Positions 16,456 to 25,366 of a DNA stretch of 38,455 nt are shown here, piece by piece. Position numbers and translations under genes: made by a program. Position 1 is the stretch's first letter; every line of letters starts with the position of its first letter. Source of the stretch: an uncultured Saprospiraceae bacterium (GTDB lineage: Bacteria; Bacteroidota; Bacteroidia; Chitinophagales; Saprospiraceae); the NCBI GenBank assembly GCA_937872405.1, contig CALMSP010000316.1, forward strand, positions 1 to 38,455, given 5' to 3'. The notes beneath the pieces were generated by a model. The model did not search any database. It was not told the origin of the DNA and saw only the letters and a list, made by a program, of their open reading frames with translations.

Positions 16456-17559
16456 ATGAAAGTGCTTTTGCAACACATCGCAGTAGCTCTGCTGAGTTCG
16501 CTATTCACTTGCTGGATTTGTCTAGGCTACGTGCAAACCCGATTGGTCACTTCCCCCGACCCACGGCCAACACAGTTGGTACACGACCGCCCCATAGCAC
16601 CCACCAATGTATCGCCCACGCCTACTCCTCTACCCGATTTCATCGCCATTGCTCGGCAGGCTACCGAAGCGGTGGTGTCCATTACAGCGCACAATACAAT
16701 GGTATACCGCGTATCCTCTGGCTCTGGGGTCATACTCAGCGCAGATGGTTACATTATCACGAATCATCATGTAATTGAAGACGGGCAAACCATTCGGGTA
16801 ACGCTACCCGACAAGCGCACCTTGCAGGCGAAACTCATCGGTAAAGACCTTAGTACCGATTTAGCATTGCTCAAAGTATCTGCTAACAACCTATCGCCGC
16901 TACTGCTGGGCAATTCTAACACCGCGCAAGTCGGCGAATGGGCACTCGCCGTTGGCAACCCGTTTGATCTCAACTCAACGGTAACAGCAGGTATCATTAG
17001 TGCTAAAGCTCGCAATATTCATATTCTACAAAATGCTTATGCAATTGAATCTTTTTTGCAAACCGATGCAGTAGTAAACCCTGGTAATAGCGGGGGCGCA
17101 CTGGTGAATGCACACGGCGAACTTATTGGTATTAACACCGCAATCATTAGCGAAAGCGGTGGTTACGAGGGTTATTCCTTTGCCATTCCGTCCAATTTGG
17201 TGCGCAAGGTAATGAACGATCTGCTCGAATTCGGTGAGGTAAAACGCGCTGTGCTCGGCGTCAGTATCGTAGAACTCAGCGCACAAACAGCTACCGAATT
17301 GGGCCTGCCCCGCCTGGAAGGGGTGTACGTAAGCGACGTCACACGCGGCAGCAGTGCGTATGAGGCCGGCCTTCGCCCAGGCGATGTGATCATTAGTGTA
17401 GCACAAGTGCGCGTCAGCTCTGTGCCAGAGTTGCAAGAACAAGTAGCACTTTTCCGACCTGGCGACCGGGTATCTTTAGAATATTACAGAGACGGACGCA
17501 AGCACCGGATTGATAACATTTTGCTTAAAAACATAAAAAATACCACTTCCTATCGTTAA
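16456..17559 (+). CDS. HtrA/DegP-type S1C serine protease with one PDZ domain
   Basis: 367 residues. A hydrophobic N-terminal stretch (about 4-25) is an anchor or signal sequence, followed by a Pro-rich linker. The trypsin-like domain has His105 (ITNHHVIEDG), Asp135 (LSTDLALLK) and Ser212 (NPGNSGGALVN). One PDZ domain occupies about residues 265-355 (GLRPGDVIISVAQVRV). A single PDZ is closer to DegS than to two-PDZ DegP, so a regulatory or anchored protease is possible. It acts in the periplasm on misfolded or signalling proteins. Confidence 0.93.
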   Translation: MKVLLQHIAVALLSSLFTCWICLGYVQTRLVTSPDPRPTQLVHDRPIAPTNVSPTPTPLPDFIAIARQATEAVVSITAHNTMVYRVSSGSGVILSADGYIITNHHVIEDGQTIRVTLPDKRTLQAKLIGKDLSTDLALLKVSANNLSPLLLGNSNTAQVGEWALAVGNPFDLNSTVTAGIISAKARNIHILQNAYAIESFLQTDAVVNPGNSGGALVNAHGELIGINTAIISESGGYEGYSFAIPSNLVRKVMNDLLEFGEVKRAVLGVSIVELSAQTATELGLPRLEGVYVSDVTRGSSAYEAGLRPGDVIISVAQVRVSSVPELQEQVALFRPGDRVSLEYYRDGRKHRIDNILLKNIKNTTSYR

Positions 17560-17694
17560 ATATTATCATAAAACATTTACAGGTAAGTGCCTAAATTGGT
17601 AAAGTTTTTGAACTTTTGGTGGCTTACGCTTCGCAAGTCCTAAACTTTCCGTTAACTTTGACCCTCGGATGCGCTAAGCGCCCAATGCATCATT

Positions 17695-18579
17695 ATGTCA
17701 ACGTTAAGCGATCAAAAAACAACACGCAACAAGCCCAGCTACCTCTACTCTATTGTGAGTGTAGCGCTGGTGCTCTTTTTGATCGGGCTATTCGGGCTGG
17801 TGCTGTTGCACGCGCAGCGACTCATACGGCTCTTCAAGGAGCAAATTACCATTACCGTAGAACTGAAGGATAGCACTTTAGCCAACGACATCGCCAACTT
17901 AGAGCAAGCGCTTGTACAAAGCCCTTTCGTGAAAGATGGCAGGGTACAATTTGTAAGCCGAGAGGAGGCAGCCCAACTCATGCAGGAAGATTTTGGAAAG
18001 GATTTTTTAAAATTGGGCTTACCCAATCCATTTTATGATGTATTTACTTTTAATGTAAAAGCAGATTATTTACAAAAAGATAGTTTAGAATTTTTAAAAT
18101 CAAAAATTTTAGCGCAATACCCAGTTGTTGGTGATGTTTATTATCAAGAAAATGTAATAGAACAAGTGGGGTATAATATCCGACGTATCCGTTATTTGAC
18201 TTTTGCCTTGGCCACGGTGCTGTTGCTAATCGCTACTGCGCTCATATACAACACAGTACGCTTAGCATTATATGCTAATCGTTTTTTAATTAAGAACATG
18301 GAACTGGTTGGTGCATCTTGGGAATTTATTAGCCGACCTTATCTGATACGCGGTATGATGCATGGCTTATTTAGTGGTTTGTTAGCAGTGGCGGCGCTGG
18401 CGGCGATGCTTTTCATCGTTCAGCGACAATTACCCGACCTGCGCGAACTGAACAATCTTGCGGGATTTGCTACTCTTTTCGCTGGATTAATTGTACTTGG
18501 AATGCTCATGAATGTGATTAGCACTTATTTAGTAGTAACCAAGTATCTTAAAATGCGGGTGGACGACTTATATTACTAA
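17695..18579 (+). CDS. ftsX: Cell-division protein FtsX
   Basis: 294 residues with the FtsX layout: one helix near residues 18-41 (SIVSVALVLFLIGLFGLVLL), an extracytoplasmic domain (45-165), then three helices. The domain includes ITITVELKDS and VKDGRVQFVSREEA. It pairs with the ATPase FtsE to activate peptidoglycan hydrolases at the septum; ftsE is not in this window. TAACTTTG at 17653-17660 upstream fits a -7 element. It is followed by DUF3098, uppP and truB, an order I associate with Bacteroidota. Confidence 0.92.
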   Translation: MSTLSDQKTTRNKPSYLYSIVSVALVLFLIGLFGLVLLHAQRLIRLFKEQITITVELKDSTLANDIANLEQALVQSPFVKDGRVQFVSREEAAQLMQEDFGKDFLKLGLPNPFYDVFTFNVKADYLQKDSLEFLKSKILAQYPVVGDVYYQENVIEQVGYNIRRIRYLTFALATVLLLIATALIYNTVRLALYANRFLIKNMELVGASWEFISRPYLIRGMMHGLFSGLLAVAALAAMLFIVQRQLPDLRELNNLAGFATLFAGLIVLGMLMNVISTYLVVTKYLKMRVDDLYY

Positions 18580-18816
18580 TTATTCAGCATACACTGATAG
18601 CTAAAGCTCTAAAAATCAGCCATTTGAAAAAATCGGTAGTGGGTCAAATCTGTTCTGTTGTTCTACTTTTCAGATTTTGTAAATCTTTAAAGATTCACGA
18701 AATTTCATTCACTGTTTTGATACTTTGTAAAAAAACATTCAACACAAAAGTTATTCATCAGTGAATACATACTATTCAATCATAATTTTATTATTGCTTG
18801 TAAATAAATTAACATT

Positions 18817-19140
18817 ATGAGTAAACCAAAAAAGAAAGTAGTGGTAACAACCACCCCCAAAGAAACAGCTCCTACCATGCGCACGGCAGCCACGCGCGCC
18901 CGCAGCACGGCAGCAGCTACACCTAAAGCTGAGTTGGTGTTTGGCCGCCAAACGTATATCTGGATGGGGATTGGCGCAGGGCTGATTGCATTGGGCTTAC
19001 TGCTGATGGCGGGTGGACAAATGCCTTCGCCCGATGTGTGGGAACCAGAGCGTATTTATAGCTTCCGACGCACAGTGCTGGCTCCAATCGTCATTCTGGC
19101 CGGATTAGCAGTGGAGATCTATGCAATTTTCAAAAAGTAA
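18817..19140 (+). CDS. DUF3098 small membrane protein
   Basis: 107 residues: about 38 basic, Ala/Thr-rich residues, then FGRQTYIWMGIGAGLIALGL (helix 1), MAGGQMPSPDVWEPERIYSF (loop) and a second helix ending EIYAIFKK. The loop is characteristic of DUF3098, found next to ftsX in Bacteroidota. Function is unknown; the constant neighbourhood suggests a link to division or envelope synthesis. The 237 bases before it hold no gene. Confidence 0.88.
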   Translation: MSKPKKKVVVTTTPKETAPTMRTAATRARSTAAATPKAELVFGRQTYIWMGIGAGLIALGLLLMAGGQMPSPDVWEPERIYSFRRTVLAPIVILAGLAVEIYAIFKK

Positions 19141-19189
19141 AGTTCCTCTTGCTAAGAATTGATTATCAACATGTTATGAATAAAATCAC

Positions 19190-19999
19190 ATGGGCGAAAC
19201 GATTAATGCGATTATATTAGGCATCGTACAGGGGCTTACAGAATTTCTTCCGGTGAGCAGCAGCGGACACCTCGAACTCGCTAAATTCATACTCGGCGAT
19301 GACAAAGTTGGGCAGGAAAGTTTGCTCATGACCGTAGCGCTGCACGTAGCTACCGCTCTAAGCACTATCGTGGTGTTTAGAAAAGATATCATGGAAATCT
19401 TTAAAGGGCTTTTCCAATTTAAATGGAATGCAGAAACCCGTTTCGCCGTTTTGGTACTTGTTTCTATGATTCCAGCTGCACTCGTTGGTATCTTGTTAGA
19501 ATCACAAATTGAACAATTATTTAGTAAACAAATACTGCTGGTCGGTACAGCTTTAATCGCTACTGGCGTATTGCTTTTTCTGGCAGACCGCGCCCGTAGC
19601 ACTGGCCAGGACATCCGCTTCTTAGATGCTTTTTTGATTGGCGTAGCCCAGGCAATTGCTATTTTACCGGGCATTTCCAGATCAGGAGCAACCATTTCAA
19701 CGTCGGTATTGCTTGGCATTGATCGGGAGAAAGCGGCGCGTTTTTCTTTCCTGATGGTCGTACCGCTCATTCTGGGTAAAATAGTAAAGGACGTATTAGA
19801 CGGCGAATTGAGCGCTGAAGCTATACACAATATGCTCCCACTATTGCTGGGTTTTGTGGCGGCATTTTTTTCTGGATTGTTCGCTTGCCTCTGGATGATT
19901 CAATTAGTAAAGCGCAGCAAATTGAGTTATTTCGCTGTATATTGCTTTTTAGTGGGTGCTATTGCCATTATTTTTTATTATTACAATAGTAATAAATGA
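19190..19999 (+). CDS. uppP: Undecaprenyl-diphosphatase
   Basis: 269 residues with about eight helices. It removes a phosphate from undecaprenyl pyrophosphate to recycle the lipid carrier of peptidoglycan synthesis. The two family signatures are present: GLTEFLPVSSSGHLEL (with Glu18) and LPGISRSGATIS. The stop overlaps the truB start (ATGA at 19996-19999), so the two genes are translationally coupled. Also known as BacA, since extra copies give bacitracin resistance. Confidence 0.96.
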   Translation: MGETINAIILGIVQGLTEFLPVSSSGHLELAKFILGDDKVGQESLLMTVALHVATALSTIVVFRKDIMEIFKGLFQFKWNAETRFAVLVLVSMIPAALVGILLESQIEQLFSKQILLVGTALIATGVLLFLADRARSTGQDIRFLDAFLIGVAQAIAILPGISRSGATISTSVLLGIDREKAARFSFLMVVPLILGKIVKDVLDGELSAEAIHNMLPLLLGFVAAFFSGLFACLWMIQLVKRSKLSYFAVYCFLVGAIAIIFYYYNSNK

Positions 20000-20718
20000 A
20001 GCCGCTTGCTGCCGAGCAGATTCCAGTCGGAACTTCTTTTCAAGAAGGCACGCTACTATTAGTCAACAAGCCTAAGGGTTGGACTTCTTTTGATGTAGTG
20101 AATAAAATTCGTTATACGCTAAAAAATAAATGGCAGCTTAAAAATATTAAAGTAGGACATGCGGGCACGCTTGATCCGATGGCTACTGGGTTACTGCTCA
20201 TTTGCACAGGCAAAGCCACGAAAAACCTATCTGAATTTCAAAATTTGTCAAAAATATACACCGGCACGATCATGCTGGGGGCAACTACGCCCTCCTACGA
20301 CGCTGAAACAGCTGTAAATCAGGAGTTTCCGATTTCACATATTACTACCGATATGATCGAAGCGACCCGCCAGAAGTTTCTTGGCAACATTGAGCAAATT
20401 CCGCCGATGTTTTCTGCGATCAAAATGGGCGGGCAGCCACTCTACAAAAAAGCGCGTCGGGGCGAAACGATAGAAATACAGCCTCGCCCAGTGAACATAT
20501 ATAATTTTGAAATAACGAGATTGTCTTTGCCCGAACTCGACTTTCGAGTGCACTGCAGCAAAGGTACATACATTCGCTCGTTAGCTTACGACTTGGGGCA
20601 GGCCCTACAAAGTGGTGCTTACCTGACCGCCCTGTGCCGCACACACATTGGCTCGTATAGCCTCGACCAAGCCTGGTCGCTTGATGCGCTGCTCACAGCC
20701 ATCCGAGCAGAAGATTAG
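19996..20718 (+). CDS. truB: tRNA pseudouridine(55) synthase
   Basis: 240 residues. It makes pseudouridine 55 in the T-loop of tRNAs. The N-terminal motif LLVNKPKGWTSFDVV and the catalytic GHAGTLDPMATGLL with Asp60 are clear, as are IPPMFSAIKMGGQPLYKKAR and the KGTYIRSLAYDLG stretch. It lacks the extra C-terminal PUA domain of the longer E. coli enzyme, which fits the shorter type. Overlaps uppP by four bases and the convergent minus-strand gene by four at its stop. Confidence 0.97.
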   Translation: MKPLAAEQIPVGTSFQEGTLLLVNKPKGWTSFDVVNKIRYTLKNKWQLKNIKVGHAGTLDPMATGLLLICTGKATKNLSEFQNLSKIYTGTIMLGATTPSYDAETAVNQEFPISHITTDMIEATRQKFLGNIEQIPPMFSAIKMGGQPLYKKARRGETIEIQPRPVNIYNFEITRLSLPELDFRVHCSKGTYIRSLAYDLGQALQSGAYLTALCRTHIGSYSLDQAWSLDALLTAIRAED

Positions 20719-21155
20719 CGCCGCTCCATTTCTTTCATCAAGGATTCTGTTTCGCGCATGAGTTGCTCCCATTCGCGCTGGATTTCACGTTTGCGGGCTT
20801 CTTCCGACTTTCCAGAAGTCGCCGGCGGCGCTTGGATTTTGCGTTCCAAGTCCTTGCGATCCTGCTCCAACCGATCTAAGCGAGCGATGAGGTCTTTATT
20901 GTTGTCAATCGTGCGGGCGTGACCGCGCAACCGGTCAATCAATCCGCCTACTTTGTCCACTGCCTCATCATATTTACCTTCATTAAATTTCGCTTTTTCT
21001 GAGCGAAACAAATCCCAAGTGGATTTTCCCAGATCGCGCACCTCTCCAAATATCTTTTGAGAAGTTGCCTTTTCCTCTGGCGTTCCGAAAAAATAATTAT
21101 ATACTAAAATACCCACAAGTAAAAATAGCCCCAGCCTGATCAGATTTTTTATCAT
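20715..21155 (-). CDS. Membrane-anchored coiled-coil protein of unknown function
   Basis: 146 residues. One N-terminal helix (IKNLIRLGLFLLVGILVYNYFF) is followed by a charged region with strong coiled-coil character: KVGGLIDRLRGHARTI, then DRLEQDRKDLERKIQ and EWEQLMRETESLMKEMERR to the end. No enzymatic motif is visible. I choose ATG 21155, preceded by a good GGA ribosome-binding site, over TTG 21179. The stop overlaps the end of truB. It reads like a conserved Bacteroidota hypothetical protein. Confidence 0.7.
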   Translation of the reverse strand: MIKNLIRLGLFLLVGILVYNYFFGTPEEKATSQKIFGEVRDLGKSTWDLFRSEKAKFNEGKYDEAVDKVGGLIDRLRGHARTIDNNKDLIARLDRLEQDRKDLERKIQAPPATSGKSEEARKREIQREWEQLMRETESLMKEMERR

Positions 21156-21269
21156 GGCGTCCTTTTTTTTAATTTTCAAATAAAAATATGCAGCGTTGCC
21201 CAGTAGCTATAACGCAGTAGCTTACCCAAAAATTACAAAAACTGAATAAATCTATTTTTTTGCTGTATA

Positions 21270-21497
21270 TCATTCATTAGAAAACCGCTTATTGAGCAAG
21301 CGTAGCAGCAATAGCCACGGGGTAGCGTGCAATACAAAATCCAGCCAATCAATTAGCCCCATACCGCGCGCGCCGCCCAGTATCCATCTGATTTTGCCAA
21401 GTATGTGCGGTTCTGGCAGGTAAGGTGCTAAGCCCAGCGTGAGTGTCAGCAATACCACGAAGCGCCAATCGTTGATCAATTTTTGTAAGAAGGACAA
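21270..21497 (-). CDS. Small membrane protein of unknown function
   Basis: 75 residues with two hydrophobic stretches (FVVLLTLTLGLAPYLPEPH and FVLHATPWLLLLRLL) joined by KIRWILGGARGMGLIDWLD. The pattern matches a small conserved Bacteroidota protein sometimes labelled 'RND transporter', though it is far too short to be one. It stands alone. A TACCTTTG element lies 18 bases upstream on the same strand. Confidence 0.65.
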   Translation of the reverse strand: MSFLQKLINDWRFVVLLTLTLGLAPYLPEPHILGKIRWILGGARGMGLIDWLDFVLHATPWLLLLRLLNKRFSNE

Positions 21498-21514
21498 AGC
21501 TATTTATTTTACAA

Positions 21515-21522
21515 CAAAGGTA
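21515..21522 (-). promoter_or_regulatory. Likely -7 promoter element of the 75-residue membrane protein gene
   Basis: Reads TACCTTTG on the minus strand, an exact TAnnTTTG match, 18 bases before ATG 21497. No -33 TTTG is obvious. The same octamer precedes glyA. Confidence 0.35.
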
Positions 21523-21714
21523 GGTAAAAAATGGATATTTGCGCTGCATGGTAGGCTTGAAATTTCGTACAGTAGCGATAAAGCAGCTTAATGCACACAA
21601 TTATAATAATGACTTTTCTATTTAACAAAAATCATATTTTGGTAGAAAAACTTTGCAAAAGCATCATATTTCAGCTTTTGTTTTGATAAAAATGGCAACA
21701 ATATAATCGCTAAG

Positions 21715-23526
21715 TTATTGATAACCTTTGGCTTGCAACCGGAATAACTCGGCGTACTTGCCATTTTGGGCCAGCAGTTCTTCATGGCTACCAAATTCCA
21801 GCAATTGCCCATTTTCTAAGAATAAAATTCGATCCGCCATCCGCACCGTAGAGAAGCGATGCGAAATGAGTACCGCTGATTTGCCCTGTATAAGTTCTGC
21901 AAAACGCAAGAACACTTCATGCTCGGCGCGCGCGTCCAAGGAGGAAGTTGGCTCATCGAGTATTAGCAATTGCGCGTCTCGCATGTAGGCGCGGGCGAGG
22001 GCTATTTTTTGCCATTGCCCTCCTGAGAGTTCGGTGCCTTCTTCAAAGCGACGCCCCAGCAACTGGTCGTAGCGCAAAGGTAGGGTTTCGATGACGGTGT
22101 CGGCAAGACTTTTCTGCGCAGATTCTTCAATTGCTACCCTTTCAGCTACCTGCTCAATGTTGCCAACGGCAATGTTTTCGGCTGCTTTGAGTTGAAATCG
22201 GACATAATCCTGAAAAATAATGCCTACATTATGACGTAAGCTATCCAGATTATAATCGCGAATATCCACCCCATCAATGAGGATGCGGCCTTCGGTCGGT
22301 TCGTATAGGCGCGCCAAAAGCTTAACCAACGTCGTTTTGCCGGCACCATTTTCACCTACTAATGCCATTTTTTCGCCTGTATTTAAATGAAAAGACAAAT
22401 GGCGGATTGCCCAGCGCTCGCTATTAGGGTATTTGAAGCTAACATTTTCAAAAGTAAAACCATATTGTACCCGTTCGGGAAAAGGTATGCTGCTGGATTT
22501 GGAAATAATGGTGGGTTGAATGGCAAAAAAATCAAATAAATCCTGTAGATACATTGCGCCTTCAGCAATGCGAGAAAAGCGTGTGAGTACGCCTTGCAAT
22601 GCACCTTGCATACGATTGAAAGCACCTGCCAGAAAGGTAAGCGTGCCAATGCTGATAATGCCGGAAACCGTTTGCATAATAATGAAAACGTAAGCGCCAT
22701 AGTAAGCCACGGTGCCCAGAGCGGATAGTGCCGTACCCCAAGCTGCATGGCGCGTAGCGAGGCTGCGATTGGCTAAATAGTAGCGATGGGAAACCTCCGC
22801 AAAACGATTGGCTAAGAAATCGGCGAGGTTAAAAATTTTGACTTCTTTTGCGGTTTGATCGCTAGCGCCGATGTAACGTAGGTAGTCGAGTTCGCGGCGT
22901 TCGGGTGTCCAACTGTACGTGAGCGAGTAGGTTTTTTGGTTAAAATAGGATTCTGCTACAAAGGAAGGAATGACCGCTACGACAAGCAGCAGAATGAGCC
23001 ACGGATTGAATACAACCAACCCAGCGCCTAAGGAAACAATCGTGATGAGGTCTTGCACTTGCGAAAATACCTGCGACATAAGCGCCGTGCGACCGCCCGT
23101 TTGCCGCCGCGCACGCTCCAGTTTATCGTAAAAAGTAGCATCTTCAAATTGGTAAAGGTCGAGTGTAGCAGCATGGCGCATGAGCTCGACGGAAGTGCGG
23201 TTGGCAAATAAGTCGCCGAGCAAATTGTCCAATAAAATGATACCTCTGTTCAATACTTCCGAAGCAATAGCTAACAGAAATTCAACCCCGACCATCAGCC
23301 AAAGATGTGCAGTATCCGCTTCTGCCCCTTGCGCCAGCAGCACGACTTGATCAATTATTTCCTTACCTACATAGAGCGAAGCCAAGGGTATAACCGATTT
23401 GACCAGACGCAAGGCAGCGTTGGACAGGGTCATCCAGCGGCTTGTCTCCCATATCATACGGAAAAGGCGCGGTAAGTGTCGCAGAGCCAGAAATTGGTTT
23501 TTCAAGGACTGTTTATCTTCTGCCAT
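21715..23526 (-). CDS. ABC exporter, fused permease and ATPase
   Basis: 603 residues, a half-transporter that works as a dimer. Residues about 30-330 form the membrane domain, rather divergent. The ATPase follows: Walker A GENGAGKTTL (391-400), Q-loop Gln439 (IIFQDYVRFQ), signature LSGGQWQKIALARA (500-513), Walker B LLILDEPTSSLD (520-531) and switch His in LISHRFSTV. The substrate cannot be told; the layout fits multidrug, lipid or peptide exporters. It is divergent from the M28 peptidase gene with a 189-base gap. No accessory gene is adjacent. Confidence 0.92.
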   Translation of the reverse strand: MAEDKQSLKNQFLALRHLPRLFRMIWETSRWMTLSNAALRLVKSVIPLASLYVGKEIIDQVVLLAQGAEADTAHLWLMVGVEFLLAIASEVLNRGIILLDNLLGDLFANRTSVELMRHAATLDLYQFEDATFYDKLERARRQTGGRTALMSQVFSQVQDLITIVSLGAGLVVFNPWLILLLVVAVIPSFVAESYFNQKTYSLTYSWTPERRELDYLRYIGASDQTAKEVKIFNLADFLANRFAEVSHRYYLANRSLATRHAAWGTALSALGTVAYYGAYVFIIMQTVSGIISIGTLTFLAGAFNRMQGALQGVLTRFSRIAEGAMYLQDLFDFFAIQPTIISKSSSIPFPERVQYGFTFENVSFKYPNSERWAIRHLSFHLNTGEKMALVGENGAGKTTLVKLLARLYEPTEGRILIDGVDIRDYNLDSLRHNVGIIFQDYVRFQLKAAENIAVGNIEQVAERVAIEESAQKSLADTVIETLPLRYDQLLGRRFEEGTELSGGQWQKIALARAYMRDAQLLILDEPTSSLDARAEHEVFLRFAELIQGKSAVLISHRFSTVRMADRILFLENGQLLEFGSHEELLAQNGKYAELFRLQAKGYQ

Positions 23527-23715
23527 GTAACGTTTGTTTTGAACTTCTTGGAAACGATACGGTTCGACAAAAGGTTGTTGAAGTGGTCGGTCAATCTATC
23601 ATTCATTATGATATGCCCTCAATAGCCATGCGAATGTAAAAATTTGCTTTTGGCTTGTAAAACCCAATAGATGAAGCGAAATTTGGATTTCCATTTCATA
23701 AAAAACTATCTGATT

Positions 23716-24957
23716 ATGAATCGTTATACCTTCCATTACTTTTTTATTATATTCCTTTTTGCCGTCAGCGTTACGGCGCAGCCCTCCCCCAAAGCGGCGC
23801 TGCACGACCTGCGTGTAGATGTGGTGTACTTAGCCAGCGACTTGCTACAGGGCCGCGAGGCCGGTACCGATGGCGAACAATTGGCTGCAGAATATATTGC
23901 TACGCGCTTCGAACGCATTGGGCTACAACCCAAAGGCACGAAAGGCAGTTGGTTTCAGGAGTTCGACTTTCAGTTCAATCCGAATCCGCACACAACCTCT
24001 GGTGGCGAGAACCGCATGGGCAAGAATGTGCTCGGATTTTTGGATAACAAGGCCAAAACGACCATCGTCATCGGCGCGCACTATGATCACCTCGGCGATG
24101 GTGCTTTCAGTTCGATGTCGCCCAACGACCGTGCCATCCACAATGGCGCCGACGACAACGCCAGTGGTGTAGCGGCTTTGCTTTATTTAGCATCGTATTT
24201 AAAAAATCAGTCTAAAGCTAAAAACAACAATTATTTATTCATTGCCTTCTCGGCGGAAGAGCTGGGGCTAATCGGCTCCAAGCACTGGGTAAAGCAACCA
24301 ACCCTTGATTTCAAGAGCATCAATTACATGCTCAACATGGACATGGTGGGCCGCTTGAACGATGAAAAAACCCTCGTTATTAATGGTGCGGGCACTTCGC
24401 CAGCCTGGAAACCCGCGTTGGAGCAAATTAAAATAGGTGGTATTCAAATTAAAACGACCGATTCGGGTATTGGCGCTTCCGATCATACTTCTTTTTACTT
24501 GGCGGATGTGCCCGCGCTGCATTTCTTTACAGGGCAGCATAGCGAATACCACAAGCCCAGTGATGACGCACCTCTGATCAACTACGACGGGCTACTGCTC
24601 GTGAGTCACTATATCGCAACACTTATCGAAGCCCTTGATGCTAAAGGACGGTTGGAATTCACAAAAACCAAAGACGAAAGTGAAAACCGTCGGGCTGCCA
24701 GCTTCAAGGTATCGCTGGGCGTCATGCCGGATTATACCTATAATGGCGAAGGAATGCGCGTGGATGGCGTACTGGAAGGGCGCCCTGGTGCCAAAGCTGG
24801 CCTCGAAAAGGGTGATATCATTTTGCAGATGGGGGCGCACCCTGTGAATGATATTTACGGCTATATGGAAGGGCTGAGCAAATTCAAAGCTGGCGAAACG
24901 GCCATCATCCGTGTACGCAGGGATACGCAGGTATTAGAATTGGAAACCACTTTTTAA
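23716..24957 (+). CDS. Secreted M28 zinc aminopeptidase with C-terminal PDZ domain
   Basis: 413 residues from ATG 23716, which places the signal peptide (ending SVTAQ, residue 22) at the start; an ATG at 23671 would add 15 polar residues. The two-zinc site is complete: His122 (GAHYDHLG), the ADDN Asp near 146-147, Glu181/Glu182 (SAEELGLIGS), Asp209 (NMDMVGR) and His279 (SEYHKPSDD). Residues about 345-410 form a PDZ domain (GRPGAKAGLEKGDIILQMG). It would trim N-terminal residues from peptides in the periplasm or outside. No PA insert is seen. Confidence 0.92.
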   Translation: MNRYTFHYFFIIFLFAVSVTAQPSPKAALHDLRVDVVYLASDLLQGREAGTDGEQLAAEYIATRFERIGLQPKGTKGSWFQEFDFQFNPNPHTTSGGENRMGKNVLGFLDNKAKTTIVIGAHYDHLGDGAFSSMSPNDRAIHNGADDNASGVAALLYLASYLKNQSKAKNNNYLFIAFSAEELGLIGSKHWVKQPTLDFKSINYMLNMDMVGRLNDEKTLVINGAGTSPAWKPALEQIKIGGIQIKTTDSGIGASDHTSFYLADVPALHFFTGQHSEYHKPSDDAPLINYDGLLLVSHYIATLIEALDAKGRLEFTKTKDESENRRAASFKVSLGVMPDYTYNGEGMRVDGVLEGRPGAKAGLEKGDIILQMGAHPVNDIYGYMEGLSKFKAGETAIIRVRRDTQVLELETTF

Positions 24958-25073
24958 AGGTCAAAGTGCTTAGCATTTATGTTGAAAATATTAGAAATCT
25001 TTGATGTAAAAATAATAACTTTGCGTTGCTTTTTTTGAATTAGCTTACATCACTAAAAAAATATACACTTGCC

Positions 25074-25178
25074 ATGGGAAGAGGCGATAAAAGAACCAAA
25101 CGCGGCAAAATATGGCGTGGTAGCCACGGTAAAAGCCGCCCAAAGCGTCGGAAAACGCTGAGTAAAAATCGCGCGTAA
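25074..25178 (+). CDS. 30S ribosomal protein bTHX
   Basis: A 34-residue, very basic protein starting [20 protein letters not shown] and ending KNRA, then TAA. This is the Bacteroidota/Thermus-type bTHX (Thx) protein that sits in the head of the 30S subunit and stabilises it. The family start MG(R/K)GDK(K/R)TKRGKI is well matched. TAACTTTG at 25016-25023 fits a -7 promoter element, giving a leader of about 45-50 bases, and a terminator follows, so it is a one-gene unit. Confidence 0.93.
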   Translation: MGRGDKRTKRGKIWRGSHGKSRPKRRKTLSKNRA

Positions 25179-25190
25179 GCGCAGCCTATT

Positions 25191-25238
25191 GCACCCCATT
25201 CGTTAGGAAGTATTACTCAAAGAATGGGGTTGCTTTTC
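25191..25238 (+). terminator. Terminator after the bTHX gene
   Basis: Arms ACCCCATTC (25193-25201) and GAATGGGGT (25222-25230), a 20-base loop, then TGCTTTT. The stem extends with GC pairs around one bulged base. The T run is short. It may also serve the convergent coiled-coil gene. Confidence 0.65.
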
Positions 25239-25366
25239 AACTTTTTGTGTCAACCTTTCTTCTTCTGCATCTGCTATTAATAAATACACAGCATCGTAAA
25301 ATATCATTGCCTCGGCGTTGAACACTTGTAATCATGTCATACATTTGGAGCGACCACCTATATCCG

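Noticed and set aside
25179..25366. Possible tRNA between bTHX and the coiled-coil gene
   Set aside because: No cloverleaf with TTCGANNC-type T-loop or acceptor stem could be drawn; only the terminator hairpin is seen.
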